Assembly: GCA_038316355.1 (NCBI GenBank)
Contig: JBBQAO010000003.1
Span: 49,981 to 113,980, forward strand
From: Ga0077527 sp038316355
GTDB lineage: Bacteria > Pseudomonadota > Gammaproteobacteria > Burkholderiales > SG8-41
Direction of reading: 5' to 3'
Length of the DNA: 64,000 nt
Position numbers and translations under genes: made by a program. This document shows positions 16,547-26,307 of this stretch, in pieces. The notes under the pieces are model-generated. The model saw nothing but the letters and a program-made list of their open reading frames with translations, did not search any database and was not told the DNA's origin. The number at the start of each line of letters is the position of its first letter. Within the stretch, counting starts at the first letter, position 1.

Positions 16547-17170
16547 TCAGGGTTTCGGCACCGCCATGCCGCGCTGCACCGCAGGCCGCGCGGAGATGTT
16601 GTCGTACCAGCGTTTGACGCCGGGGAAATCGTTGAGGTCAACCTTGTGCCATTCGTGGCGCGCGATCCACGGATAGGTCGCCATGTCGGCGATGGTGTAT
16701 TCACCGGCGGCCAGCCATTCCTGGCCGGCGAGATGTTTGTCGAGCACGCCATACAGGCGCCGCGTCTCGTTGACATAACGCTCGATGCCGTACGGCACCG
16801 GCTCCTTCGCCGCGCGCAGAAAGTGATGCGCCTGGCCGAACATCGGACCGACACCGCCCATCTGGAACATCAGCCACTGCAGCGCGTCGTAACGTCCGCG
16901 CACCGCCTGCGGCAGAAATATTCCGGTCTTGCCGGCGAGATACATCAGTATCGCGCCGGATTCCATCAGTGCAATCGGTTTGCCGTCGGGGCCGTCGCTG
17001 TCGACAATCGCCGGGATTTTGCTGTTGGGATTGATGGCGACGAACTCGGGTTTGAACTGATCATTCTGGCCGATGTTGATGGCGTGGGTCTGATACGCCA
17101 GGTCGCACTCTTCGAGCATGATGGAAATCTTGCGGCCGTTGGGTGTGCTCCAGGTGTAAAAATCGATCAT
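16547..17170 (-). CDS. Glutathione S-transferase-like disulfide oxidoreductase (YfcG/YghU type)
   Basis: A 207-residue GST. The thioredoxin-like N domain has the YTWSTPNGRKISIMLEE start and NPNSKIPAIVDSDG with the LMESGAILMYLA glutathione-binding segment; the helical C domain carries the ADMATYPWIARHEW block. This pattern is that of the nu-class/YfcG group, which have glutathione-dependent disulfide reductase activity. ATG 17170 follows AAAGGATCG. A 22-bp dispersed motif ends 13 bp before the start codon. Confidence 0.88.
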   Translation of the reverse strand: MIDFYTWSTPNGRKISIMLEECDLAYQTHAINIGQNDQFKPEFVAINPNSKIPAIVDSDGPDGKPIALMESGAILMYLAGKTGIFLPQAVRGRYDALQWLMFQMGGVGPMFGQAHHFLRAAKEPVPYGIERYVNETRRLYGVLDKHLAGQEWLAAGEYTIADMATYPWIARHEWHKVDLNDFPGVKRWYDNISARPAVQRGMAVPKP

Positions 17171-17182
17171 GGCGATCCTTTC

Positions 17183-17331
17183 GTAATTAATTGTTTTTAT
17201 CTAAGTCCATATCAAAACCAGAAACGTTAACCGCAGATGAACGCCGATTAACGCCGATAAAATCAAAAACATCGGAAAAACACTCCATCAAATCAATACA
17301 CGCCATCGGTTAAATTGATCTGGTCTTTCTG
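17183..17331. repeat. AACCGC-GATGAACGC repeat element, copy 1, with 22-bp motif copy f
   Basis: The 22-bp motif (minus strand, core GATAAAAACAATTAATTA, 17183-17204) is followed by CAGAAACGTTAACCGC, GATGAACGCCGATTAACG, an A/T-rich middle and a CATCGGTTAAATTG right end. Two related copies are at about 55202-55440 and 57034-57215. The element fills the gap between the GST start and the cca stop. Confidence 0.7.
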
Positions 17332-18435
17332 TCAGGCGTCCTTAATGTTTTTCAGTGCGCCGAGGCGGGCCTGCGCCACCGCAGCTTTGATGTCGCCGGG
17401 CGCCTTGTGCTGACGGGCCACGGCCCCGGCATCCACCGCCAGCGTTGCTTCATGCGCGCGGCGCAAGCGCTGACGTGCCGGCTCGACATCGGCCTCACCT
17501 GCCAGCGCCGCCTGCACCAGCGCGGTAAAGCGTTCCGGCCGCCGCCACGCATCCGCCGCTTCGAGCAGTGCCAGCAACTCTTCTGCATCCAGGCTTGCCG
17601 CGTCGGCCAGCGCGTGGGCATGCCGCGCCGCCAGTACCGCGAGATCGCGACAGCCTGCTGGCGCTTTTATTTTTGCGCAGAACGCTTCCACCGCTTCCGG
17701 TTCCAGTACCCGTGCCAGCGCGGCAAACCGCACATCAAGGGATGTGCCCTGCTCCGCCGCGGCATCAAGCGCATGCAATGCTTCTTCGGCACGGCCTTCT
17801 TCGTACAAGGCGTCGAGTTGCGGCAACACACGCACCAGGGCGCCGCAGTCACGCAATACCATGAACATCGTTGATGGCGTCTGCTCCATCAAACCCTTGG
17901 CCAGTTCCTGCCACACACGTTCGGCCACCAGCGCATCGGCCTCGCCGGCCTGCACCATCTGCAGCATCAGCGCCTGCGTCTCCGGCGCGACGCTGAAACC
18001 GAAGCGCGCTGCAAAACGCGCCACGCGCAGGATGCGCACCGGGTCTTCGGCAAATGCCGGGCTGACATGGCGCAACAGGCCAAGCCCGAGGTCTTCAGCA
18101 CCGTGATGGGGATCAATCAGCCGCCCCGCCTCGTCGCGCGCCATCGCATTGATGGTCAGGTCGCGGCGCTGCAGGTCCTCTTCCAGCGTGACTTCCGGTG
18201 CGGCATGGAAGGTGAAGCCGTGGTAACCCGGCGCGGTCTTGCGTTCGGTGCGCGCCAGCGCGTACTCCTCGTGGGTCTGCGGATGCAGAAACACCGGGAA
18301 ATCGCGCCCGACGGGGCGATAACCGTTCTTGACCATCTCTTCAGGCGTGGCACCGACCACGACATAGTCGCGATCCTGCACCGGCAAGCCGAGCATTTCG
18401 TCGCGGACGGCACCGCCGACGGTGTAGATTTTCAT
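17332..18435 (-). CDS. cca: CCA-adding tRNA nucleotidyltransferase
   Basis: A 367-residue class II nucleotidyltransferase that builds or repairs the tRNA 3' CCA. Motifs: VGGAVRD at residue 6, the metal-binding Asp pair in PVQDRDYVVVG, QRRDLTINAMA, and EDPVRILRVARFAARFGF, followed by a helical tail region. The E. coli type is about 410 residues with a C-terminal HD phosphohydrolase domain; I see no HD signature, so this is the short form. ATG 18435 is chosen because homology begins MKIYTVGGAVRD; the frame is open further upstream without family residues. Confidence 0.95.
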   Translation of the reverse strand: MKIYTVGGAVRDEMLGLPVQDRDYVVVGATPEEMVKNGYRPVGRDFPVFLHPQTHEEYALARTERKTAPGYHGFTFHAAPEVTLEEDLQRRDLTINAMARDEAGRLIDPHHGAEDLGLGLLRHVSPAFAEDPVRILRVARFAARFGFSVAPETQALMLQMVQAGEADALVAERVWQELAKGLMEQTPSTMFMVLRDCGALVRVLPQLDALYEEGRAEEALHALDAAAEQGTSLDVRFAALARVLEPEAVEAFCAKIKAPAGCRDLAVLAARHAHALADAASLDAEELLALLEAADAWRRPERFTALVQAALAGEADVEPARQRLRRAHEATLAVDAGAVARQHKAPGDIKAAVAQARLGALKNIKDA

Positions 18436-18455
18436 GACCCTGGCTGCAGACGGAC

Positions 18456-19394
18456 TCAGCGGCCTGCGCCGCGGCGGAAACGCTGGTAACGCGCGCGCGG
18501 TGTGCGCGTCGCGAGCCACACCGGTGCCACCGCTTCCAGCGCCTGCGGCTTGATGCCAAAGGGAAACGCGCTGTCGCAGACACTGTCGACTTCCATCGAG
18601 CGCAGGTTGTCGCGCGTCATCAGTTTCACCGGCAGCCATTCCATCGCGTATGCCTGGCAGTAAGACAAGGCGCGATTCAATCCGATGATCGGCCGCGGAT
18701 GACCGGTGGTGCGGGCAACCCAGGCCACCAGCTCACGCAAGGTGTAACGCTGCGGGCCGCACAATTCATAGCTCCGGCCGAAGGTCGTCATGTCCGGCAA
18801 CGCGTGTACAAATGCAGCCGCAACATCATCGACAAACACCGGCTGGAAGCGCGCATTGGGGCTGGCCAGTGCGATCACCGGCAGCGCGCGCGCCAGGCAG
18901 GCAAACATGTTGAGGAAACTGTCATCCGGCCCGAAAATCACCGACGGCCGGAAGATCGTGACGTCGAGCCCGGAATCGCGCACGATGGTTTCGGCCTCGC
19001 CCTTGCTGCGCAGATAGGCGCTGGGCGCATCGGGTGCAGCCGCCAGCGCACTCATCTGCAGCAAACGGCGGACGTTGCTGGCGTGGCAGGCGGCGACCAC
19101 CTTGCGCACCAGTTCGACATGGGCCGCAGCAAAACCGTGCTTGCCGCTTGCATCGTGCAGTACGCCGACCAGGTTGATCACCGCATCGCAACCCTTGATC
19201 ACCGCTGCCAGCGCCACCGGGTCATGCACATCGGCCACCACCACATCGACCGTGGGCAGCAGGATCAGCGGCTTGGCGCGCTCGCGGTCGCGCGTGGGCA
19301 CACGCAGGCGATAACCCTGCGCGGCCAGTTGCTGGCAAAGATGGCGGCCGACAAAACCCGAGCCGCCGATGACACAGACTGTGGTGATTTGCAT
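18456..19394 (-). CDS. NDUFA9-like NAD(P)-binding epimerase-fold protein
   Basis: A 312-residue extended SDR of the group annotated as complex I NDUFA9 subunit family. The dinucleotide loop is VIGGSGFVGRHL near residue 10; CDAVINLVGVL, YLRSKGEAE (Tyr and Lys pair), FRPSVIFGPDDSFLNMF and FQPVFVDDVAAAFVHAL follow. The substrate is unknown; it is probably an NAD(P)H-binding protein of quinone or respiratory metabolism. It lies 20 bp upstream of cca on the same strand. Confidence 0.85.
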   Translation of the reverse strand: MQITTVCVIGGSGFVGRHLCQQLAAQGYRLRVPTRDRERAKPLILLPTVDVVVADVHDPVALAAVIKGCDAVINLVGVLHDASGKHGFAAAHVELVRKVVAACHASNVRRLLQMSALAAAPDAPSAYLRSKGEAETIVRDSGLDVTIFRPSVIFGPDDSFLNMFACLARALPVIALASPNARFQPVFVDDVAAAFVHALPDMTTFGRSYELCGPQRYTLRELVAWVARTTGHPRPIIGLNRALSYCQAYAMEWLPVKLMTRDNLRSMEVDSVCDSAFPFGIKPQALEAVAPVWLATRTPRARYQRFRRGAGR

Positions 19395-19419
19395 CAGCGC
19401 ATTCTACCGGGGTACCCCG

Positions 19420-19520
19420 TGCTGAGTGCAAAGTGATGAATGATGAGCGATGAGCAACAGCCCGCAGGGGGTGGTGCAGTGGTTTTCCGCTCCGCGTTCA
19501 TCATTCATCACTCCGCACTG
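19420..19520. repeat. TGATGAATGATGA hairpin element A
   Basis: A perfect 15-bp inverted repeat AGTGATGAATGATGA / TCATCATTCATCACT (19432-19446, 19498-19512) is extended by degenerate GATGAG and CTCCGCACT words on the two sides and encloses a 50-nt loop. It fills the space between the NDUFA9-like gene start and the slt stop. Elements B (40157) and C (52156) share the arms but not the loop. Confidence 0.75.
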
Positions 19521-19521
19521 G

Positions 19522-21457
19522 CTAAGGCGTGTCCCCCAGCGATTTCTCGCGGGCGCGGGCACGCGGCTCGATGACACCGATCCGCGCCTTCAGCGATTGC
19601 AGTTGCTGGCTGAAGTTGTGCGCGTAATAACTGGAGTTGGCCATCACCTTTTTCACATAATCGCGGGTCTCGTTGAAGGGGATGCTCTCGGCGTAAATCG
19701 CCGCCTCCATGCTCTGGTCGCCGCGCCAGGCGCGGGCACGACCCGGCCCGGCGTTGTAGGCGGCGGAAGCGAGTACCGGGCTGCCGTCCAGAGAGTCGAG
19801 CACATGGCGCAGGTAATAAGTGCCGAGACTCAGGTTGGTTTCGACATCATTGACCTGCGACGACTGCCAGTCTTTGAGCCCGATCTTGCCGGCAACCCAT
19901 TTCGCGGTAGCCGGCATCAGCTGCATCAGGCCGCTGGCACCGACGCGCGATTTGGCCTGTGCAGCTGATGCGGCTTTCCTGGCGGATCAGGCCGTTAACC
20001 CAGGCCTCGTCGAGGTCGAGCTGGCGCGCGGCGGCTTTCAACTGGTCGCGGTACGGCGCCAGATAGCGCAAACCGAAATCATGCTCGAACACGGTGCGGT
20101 CGGCGGTGTTGATCGCGCGGTCATAAATCGCATTGCGCCGCGCGACTTCGGCGGCCGCCAGCAACTCACGGTCGCTGAGCCCGCGGATCGCCCACAACCA
20201 TTCGCGCACCGCCTCCAGCCGCAGGTCCAGCCGGAACAATTCCAGCGCGCGCTTGATGCCCGGGCGCGCGGCAATGCTGCGGATATCTTCTTCGTTCAGT
20301 TTGTACGCCACCGCAGGCGCCTGCACCGAGCCGCCGAGTTCCTCCAGCGCGAGCTGACCGTAGAAATGGTATTCGGCTGACAGCGGTTTCAGCAATGCCG
20401 TCGCCTCGCTGCCGCGACCCTGCGTTTTCAGTGCGCGCGCTTTCCAGTACCGCCAGGCCGGATCCTCGGCCTCTTTCGGCGTCATCGCATCGATTGCCGC
20501 CAGTACCTCGGGCCAGCGCCGGGCGCGCAATGCGGCGCGCACCTGCCAGCCAAGCTGCAGGTCACTCATGCCCGAGGCCTGCGCGAACCAGTCGAGGGCA
20601 GCCGGGTCATGGCGCATCGCGCCGAAATAACCGAGCATGCCCCAGACGTAGGAGCGTTCTTCCTCGGAGAATCGCGGCGCAAGCTTGACCCAGTGCGCGG
20701 CGGCCTGCTGCGGCGAAGTACGCGCCAGACGATATACCGCAAACATGGTCGCTTCGCGCCCGCCGCGTGTTTTGAAATCAATGCGGGCATCACTCAGTTG
20801 CGCTGTCGGGTTTCCCAAAATGGCCGACAAAGCGCGCGCGTCCGGTGCCTGGCCCTTGGGCAGATAAGCCGCAACCCGGTTGGCGAGGCTGACCTGCCCG
20901 GCTTCCAGCGCCAGCCGGATGCGTGTCCAGATGTCTTCGGCCGACAACTGCCGGGCAGCCACCAGCGCCTGAAACAGCGGGTCGCAACTGCCGGGCAGGT
21001 CGCGCGCGACAAACCACAGCGGACGCGCTTCGCGCAGCGCCAGCGTGTCGCTGCCAGTGCGCGCCTGCAATGCATAACAGGTCGTTTCCAGATCATCGTT
21101 GACCAGCGCCGGCAGTTCGGCGTTGAAGGGTTCCCATTGCGCATTTTTGCCCAGCAGTTTCAGCCAGTCGCGGCGCAGGTAATCCGACAGCGGTGTATCG
21201 CGGTTGGCGGCAAGGTACGTACGGATTTCCGCGGGGTCGCGCGTTTCCAGTCGCGCTCTCAAGCGCCAGTACTGGACATAAGGCTCGAGCAGATGGCCCT
21301 GGAAGCGCGGCGCGAGCTGCTCCAGTTGTTTGCTGTCAGCGCTGCGCGCAGCATCACGCGCCTTGAGAAATGCGTCATCGAGGTTGGCCGCGGCTGCAGC
21401 ACCGGTGAATGCCAGCAGGCTGCATGCCGCGGCAGCGCTTATTCGGGATAAAATCAT
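19522..21457 (-). pseudogene. slt: Soluble lytic murein transglycosylase, frameshifted in the catalytic domain
   Basis: The N-terminal part (signal peptide MILSRISAAAACSLLAFTGAAAA, then the long superhelical U/L domains) runs in one frame to VNGLIRQESR, where the Glu is the catalytic acid. The rest of the catalytic domain (AAQAKSRVGASGLMQLMPAT, NLSLGTYYLRHVLD, ASAAYNAGPGRARAW, ETRDYVKKVM) is in another frame ending at 19522. The join is at about 19963-19972, where roughly two bases are missing. An intact gene would give about 645 residues and cleave peptidoglycan with 1,6-anhydro product. All other residues look well preserved, so a recent mutation or an assembly error is likely. The ATG at 21457 overlaps an AT-rich sequence related to the 22-bp motif. 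Confidence 0.85.
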
Positions 21458-21485
21458 AAGTTATTGATTATAAACATATTTATGT

Positions 21486-23000
21486 TCATGCCAGAAACAG
21501 GCGGTACGCCGGATTGCGTGTTTCATCGCAGTACGGGTAACCGACCTGCGCCAGGAAGGTCTGGAAGCGGGCCTTGTCCGCCGGTGGCACTTCCATGCCG
21601 ACCAGCACGCGGCCGTAATCCGCGCCGTGGTTGCGGTAATGGAACAGGCTGATGTTCCAGCCGCGGCTCATGCTGGTGAGGAAACGCATCAGCGCGCCCG
21701 GCCGCTCCGGAAACTCGAAACGGTAGAGGATTTCATTTTTGGCACCCGGCGCATGCCCGCCGACCATGTGCCGCACATGCAGCTTCGCCAGCTCGTTGCC
21801 GCTGAGATCCAGGGTCTGCAGCCCGCGCCGGCGCAAGGCGCGCAGCAGTTGCGCGGTTTCGCGACGGTCGCGCACCTGCACCCCGACAAACACCCGCGCC
21901 CGCTTCGCATCATCAAAACGATAATTGAACTCCGTCACGTTACGCGGCCCGAGCTGTTCGCAGAATGCCTTGAAGCTGCCGGGTTTCTCCGGAATCGTCA
22001 CCGCAAGGATCGCCTCGCGGTTTTCACCGAGTTCCGCTTCTTCTGCGACAAAGCGCAGGCGGTCAAAGTTCATATTGGCGCCACAGGCGACGGCGACAAA
22101 AGTTGCGCCGCGCGATTTTTTGCGCGCCACCCAGGCCTTGGCCCCGGCAATCGCCAGCGCTCCCGCGGGTTCGAGAATGGCGCGGGTATCTTCAAACACA
22201 TCCTTGATCGCCGCGCACATGGCATCGGTGTCGACGCGGATCACTTCGTCGACCAGCGTGCGGCACAGACGGAAGGTTTCGCGGCCGACCTGTTTGACGG
22301 CAACGCCGTCGGCGAACAGGCCGACCTGCGCCAGTTTGACGCGGCGCCCGGCTTTCAGCGACTGGTACATCGCATCCGAGTCCGTCGGTTCGACACCAAT
22401 AATTTTAATTTCGGGACGCAGGCGCTTGACGTAGGCGGCAATGCCGGCGATCAGCCCGCCGCCGCCGATCGCGACAAAAATCGCATCGATCGGTTCCGGA
22501 TGCTGGCGCAGGATTTCCATCGCGATGGTGCCCTGGCCGGCAATCACATCGGGATCGTCGTAGGGGTGCACATAAGTCAGACCGCCGCGCTTTTCGAGTT
22601 TGCGCGCGTGGGCCGCCGCTTCGTCATAGGAATCGCCAAGCAGCACGACCCTGGCGCCGCGCCCGCGTACTGCATTGACCTTGATCTCGGGCGTGGTCAC
22701 CGGCATCACAATGGTCGCCGTGCAACCCAGGCGCTGCGCAGCCAGCGCGACACCCTGGGCATGGTTGCCGGCGGATGCCGCGATCACGCCGCGGCGCAGG
22801 GCCTCCGGCGTCAGGTGTGCCATCTTGTTGTAGGCGCCGCGCAGCTTGAAGGAAAACACCGGCTGCATGTCTTCGCGCTTGAGCAGGATGCGGTTGTGCA
22901 GGCGCCGCGACAGGATGGGTGCCAGCTCCAGCGGCGTCTCGATCGCGACGTCGTAAACGCGTGCGTTGAGAATGCGCTCCAGATAATCCGTTTTTTTCAT
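21486..23000 (-). CDS. ilvA: Biosynthetic threonine deaminase
   Basis: IlvA (504 aa) converts threonine to 2-oxobutanoate, the first step to isoleucine. The PLP lysine is in FSFKLRGAYNKM, the phosphate loop is AIGGGGLIAG, and two C-terminal ACT-like domains (EKPGSFKAFCEQLG..., ERPGALMRFLTSMS...) give feedback control by isoleucine and valine; the length fits the two-ACT class. The frame is open up to 23468, but homology starts at MKKTDYLERILNARVYDVA, so ATG 23000 is used. It diverges from rpiA. Confidence 0.97.
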   Translation of the reverse strand: MKKTDYLERILNARVYDVAIETPLELAPILSRRLHNRILLKREDMQPVFSFKLRGAYNKMAHLTPEALRRGVIAASAGNHAQGVALAAQRLGCTATIVMPVTTPEIKVNAVRGRGARVVLLGDSYDEAAAHARKLEKRGGLTYVHPYDDPDVIAGQGTIAMEILRQHPEPIDAIFVAIGGGGLIAGIAAYVKRLRPEIKIIGVEPTDSDAMYQSLKAGRRVKLAQVGLFADGVAVKQVGRETFRLCRTLVDEVIRVDTDAMCAAIKDVFEDTRAILEPAGALAIAGAKAWVARKKSRGATFVAVACGANMNFDRLRFVAEEAELGENREAILAVTIPEKPGSFKAFCEQLGPRNVTEFNYRFDDAKRARVFVGVQVRDRRETAQLLRALRRRGLQTLDLSGNELAKLHVRHMVGGHAPGAKNEILYRFEFPERPGALMRFLTSMSRGWNISLFHYRNHGADYGRVLVGMEVPPADKARFQTFLAQVGYPYCDETRNPAYRLFLA

Positions 23001-23109
23001 GGTCCTGGCCATACTGCTTTGGCAAATCGCTGATTCCCAAAGGTTATCAGGAATGGGCCTCGCCGGCACGGACCGCGGCGGCGGCATGGCGGATATCATG
23101 TATATTGAA

Positions 23110-23152
23110 TGAATCGCAAACGTGAATCGCAAGCTTGATTGAATCGCAAACG
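23110..23152 (+). repeat. TGAATCGCAA triple direct repeat upstream of rpiA
   Basis: TGAATCGCAAACG occurs at 23110 and 23140, with TGAATCGCAAGC at 23123 between them. The repeats lie 17-59 bp before the rpiA start; they could be a regulator array or a simple duplication. Confidence 0.5.
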
Positions 23153-23168
23153 CAATATGGAGCAAAGC

Positions 23169-23885
23169 ATGGCGGAGCAGCAGGTCAGGCAGGTCAATCA
23201 GGTCAATCAGGACGCACTGAAACAGGCTGCGGCGAAAGCCGCAGTCGCACTGGTGCCGGCCGGCAGCATCGTCGGCGTCGGCACCGGATCCACGGTCAAT
23301 TTTTTCATTGATGAGCTGGCACTCATCAAAAACCGCATCGAAGGCGCGGTCTCCAGTTCCGAAGCCAGCGCGAAACGCCTGAAGGCGGCCGGCATCGAGG
23401 TTATCGAACTGAACAATGTCCGCGACCTGCCGGTTTATGTCGACGGCGCCGACGAAATCACGCGCCACCTGATGATGATCAAGGGCGGCGGCGGCGCGCT
23501 GACCCGCGAGAAAATTGTTGCCGCAGTAGCACAGAAAGTCATCTGCATCGCCGACGGCTCAAAACTGGTTGATGTGCTGGGCCGTTTCCCGCTGCCGGTC
23601 GAGGTCATCCCGATGGCGCGTTCCTTTGTTGCGCGCGAAATCGTCAAACTTGGCGGCCAGCCGGAGTGGCGCGTCAATTTCGTCACCGATAACGGCAACC
23701 TGATCCTCGACGTGCACAATATGACCATCCTCGATCCGGTGGCGCTGGAAACACGCTTGAACCAGATCACCGGTGTGGTCACCAACGGCCTGTTCGCGCG
23801 GCGACCGGCCGATGTACTGCTGCTGGCCGGCAAAAACGGCGTGGAAACCCTGCGCCACCCCGCCACCGCCACGAAATTGTCATAA
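23169..23885 (+). CDS. rpiA: Ribose-5-phosphate isomerase A
   Basis: RpiA (238 aa from this start) interconverts ribose-5-P and ribulose-5-P in the pentose phosphate pathway. Signatures: VGVGTGSTVNFFID, SSSEASAKRL, VYVDGADEI with the catalytic acid, KGGGGALTREKIVA and the C-terminal GVVTNGLFA. The frame also offers ATG at 23139 and 23157; 23169 is preferred because GGAG (23159-23162) is spaced 6 nt away. The early residues QVRQVNQVNQ come from a short repeated CAGGTCAATCA stretch and are not conserved. Confidence 0.95.
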   Translation: MAEQQVRQVNQVNQDALKQAAAKAAVALVPAGSIVGVGTGSTVNFFIDELALIKNRIEGAVSSSEASAKRLKAAGIEVIELNNVRDLPVYVDGADEITRHLMMIKGGGGALTREKIVAAVAQKVICIADGSKLVDVLGRFPLPVEVIPMARSFVAREIVKLGGQPEWRVNFVTDNGNLILDVHNMTILDPVALETRLNQITGVVTNGLFARRPADVLLLAGKNGVETLRHPATATKLS

Positions 23886-23925
23886 TTTCCCGTTATAAAT
23901 CGTCCTTTCCTGCCGAGAGACCACC

Positions 23926-24627
23926 ATGCCGGACCATACGCTGAAGCAATTCGACACCGAACTGGAAGAAATCCGTTCGCGGGTGCTGCAAATGGGCGGG
24001 ATGGTCGAGGAACAGTTCACCCAGGCCCTGGAAGCCTTGGTGAGCGGCGATGTGGCGCTGGCGCGGCAGGTCACGGCAAACGATCATCAGGTCAATGCGC
24101 TGGAAATCGCCATCGATGAGGATTGCAGCAAGGTCATCGCGCGCCGCCAGCCCGCGGCCAAGGATCTGCGCATGGTGATGACAGTGGCCAAGACCATCAC
24201 CGATCTCGAACGCATTGGTGATGAAGCTTCCAAGATTGCCCGCATGGCGCAGTCGATTTATGCAAGCGACCGGCAGACGGTGCCGCGCACGGTCGAAATC
24301 CAGCATGTTGCTGAAATTGCCCTCGGCATGCTGCGCAACTCCCTGGATGCCTTTGCCCGCCTTGATACCACGGTGGCGGCGACGGTAGTACGCCAGGATG
24401 AACGCGTCGACCAGGCCTTTGTCAGCATCCTGCGCCAGTTGATCACCTTCATGATGGAAGATCCGCGGACCATCTCGCACGCGATTGAAATCCTCTTCAT
24501 CGCCAAGGCCATCGAGCGTATCGGCGACCATGCCAAGAACATCTCCGAGTACGTGGTCTATCTGGTCAAGGGCAAGGACGTGCGCCACACCGGCGTTGAG
24601 GCTTTCGAACGCGAAGCCCTCAGTTAA
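23926..24627 (+). CDS. phoU: Phosphate signalling protein PhoU
   Basis: A 233-residue cytoplasmic helical-bundle protein with two PhoU repeats (VEEQFTQALEALVSGD..., then LGMLRNSLDAFARLD...), each ending in the metal-binding pattern: TITDLERIGDEASKIA and AKAIERIGDHAKNISEY. PhoU restrains the PhoR/PhoB response through the Pst transporter. pst and phoBR are not in this window; ppx follows 110 bp downstream, a common pairing that ties phosphate sensing to polyphosphate turnover. Confidence 0.96.
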   Translation: MPDHTLKQFDTELEEIRSRVLQMGGMVEEQFTQALEALVSGDVALARQVTANDHQVNALEIAIDEDCSKVIARRQPAAKDLRMVMTVAKTITDLERIGDEASKIARMAQSIYASDRQTVPRTVEIQHVAEIALGMLRNSLDAFARLDTTVAATVVRQDERVDQAFVSILRQLITFMMEDPRTISHAIEILFIAKAIERIGDHAKNISEYVVYLVKGKDVRHTGVEAFEREALS

Positions 24628-24737
24628 ACCACCCGCTGCAGCCACACGGCTGCGTGGTACACTCGTTCGCGAGCCACGGAGCGGGCATGCAATCATGCGG
24701 GTAATGGATGCGGTAATGAAATCAGGAGCACACTGAG

Positions 24738-26255
24738 GTGGCTGACCAGTCCACCATCGTTGCCGTTGACCTCGGCTCCAACTCCTTCCACTGCCAGATC
24801 GCCCGTGTTGCCGGCGAGCAGTTCTTCCCGCTGGACTCCCTGCGCGAACCAGTGCGCCTCGGTGCCGGGCTGGGCAAGGACAAAATAATCGATGAAGAAT
24901 CACAGGAACGCGCGCTGGCCTGTCTCGCGCGTTTCGGCGAACGGCTGCGCGGCCTCGACCGCCAGGCCGTGCGCGCCATCGGCACCAACACGCTGCGGGT
25001 GGCCAAAAACGCCAAACAATTCCTGCGCAAGGCACGCACTGCGCTGGGCTTCCCCATTGAGGTCGTGGCCGGGCGCGAAGAAGCGCGACTGATCTATCTC
25101 GGGGTCTCGCACAGCCTGCCGGCTTCGCGCGACAAACGGCTGGTGGTCGACATCGGCGGCGGCTCCACCGAATGCATCATCGGCACTGGTTACAAGCCGC
25201 TGCGGCTGGAGAGCCTGTACATGGGCTGCGTGTCATACAGCCTGCGTTATTTCCGCGACGGCCGCATCACCAAATCCGCGTTCAAGGCCGCAGAGCTTGC
25301 CGCCCGCGCGGAATTGCAGCCCATCGTCGGTGGTTATGTCCGCGGCAACTGGAAACACGCCGTCGGCTCCTCGGGCACTGTGCGTTCGATTGCCGAGATT
25401 CTCCAGCTGTGCGGTTTTACCGACGGCCCGGTCACACTGGACGGACTCGACCGGCTGCGCAGCCAGCTGATCAAGAGCGGTGACATTGCGCGCATCGAAC
25501 TGCCCGGCCTGCGCCCCGACCGCCGGCCAGTGCTCGCCGGCGGCATGGCCATCCTGCATGCCGTGTTCGACGAAATGCGCATCGAGATGATGACGCCGGC
25601 CACCGGCGCGATGCGCCAGGGCATCCTCTACGACATGCTCGGCCGCTTCCATCACCACGACATGCGTGACGTCACCGTCGCACAGTTCATGCGCCGCTAC
25701 CATGTCGACGCGCAGCAGGCACGGCGCGTGGGATCCCATGCCGCCGCGCTGTACGAAAAACTCGCTGGCAACGCCATCGACGACGACACGCTGCGACTGC
25801 TGGGATGGGCCGTGAAGCTGCATGAAATCGGCATCCCCGTGGCCTACAGCGGATATCACAAACATGCGGCCTACATCATCAGCAACGCCGATATGCCGGG
25901 ATTCTCGCGCGAGGAGCAGGAACAGCTGGCGGCGCTGGTGCTGCGCCACCGCCGGTCGCTGAAAAAATCCCTGGAAGATGTGCCTGTAGACATAGACCGG
26001 GCGGTCGTGCTGGCCTTGCGTCTGGCGGTGGTGTTGTGCCGGGCGCGGCGCGATACCCGGTTTCCGCCGCTGGACATCAAGCTCCAGGGCGACCGCGTGC
26101 GGCTGGCTTTTGATGGCGCATGGCTGGAAGCCAATCCGCTGACGGCAACGGCGCTGCGGGAGGAAGTGGACGAGTGGGCACGTATCGGCCAGGAACTGAA
26201 AATTCCCGGGCTCGACGAGATCGTGCTGGCGCAGGAGCCGGCGTTCGTCGAATAA
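24738..26255 (+). CDS. ppx: Exopolyphosphatase (Ppx/GppA family)
   Basis: A 505-residue enzyme with the ASKHA fold: VAVDLGSNSFHCQIA near the start, VVDIGGGSTECIIG and AVGSSGTVRSIAEI in the two phosphate-binding lobes, and an HD-like C-terminal part (WAVKLHEIGIPVAYSGYHKHAAYII). It removes phosphate from the ends of polyphosphate or converts pppGpp to ppGpp. The start is GTG 24738. It converges on sixA/CYTH-CHAD/ppk1, the synthesis side of the same metabolism. Confidence 0.94.
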   Translation: MADQSTIVAVDLGSNSFHCQIARVAGEQFFPLDSLREPVRLGAGLGKDKIIDEESQERALACLARFGERLRGLDRQAVRAIGTNTLRVAKNAKQFLRKARTALGFPIEVVAGREEARLIYLGVSHSLPASRDKRLVVDIGGGSTECIIGTGYKPLRLESLYMGCVSYSLRYFRDGRITKSAFKAAELAARAELQPIVGGYVRGNWKHAVGSSGTVRSIAEILQLCGFTDGPVTLDGLDRLRSQLIKSGDIARIELPGLRPDRRPVLAGGMAILHAVFDEMRIEMMTPATGAMRQGILYDMLGRFHHHDMRDVTVAQFMRRYHVDAQQARRVGSHAAALYEKLAGNAIDDDTLRLLGWAVKLHEIGIPVAYSGYHKHAAYIISNADMPGFSREEQEQLAALVLRHRRSLKKSLEDVPVDIDRAVVLALRLAVVLCRARRDTRFPPLDIKLQGDRVRLAFDGAWLEANPLTATALREEVDEWARIGQELKIPGLDEIVLAQEPAFVE

Positions 26256-26307
26256 AGCTACCCGCGGCGCGATTGCTGTGGTGCGCGGCAGCCGATACTG
26301 CGCAGGC

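Noticed and set aside
23001..23468. N-terminal extension of ilvA by 156 residues
   Set aside because: The extra part lacks homology, overlaps the divergent rpiA gene, and the normal IlvA start is at 23000.
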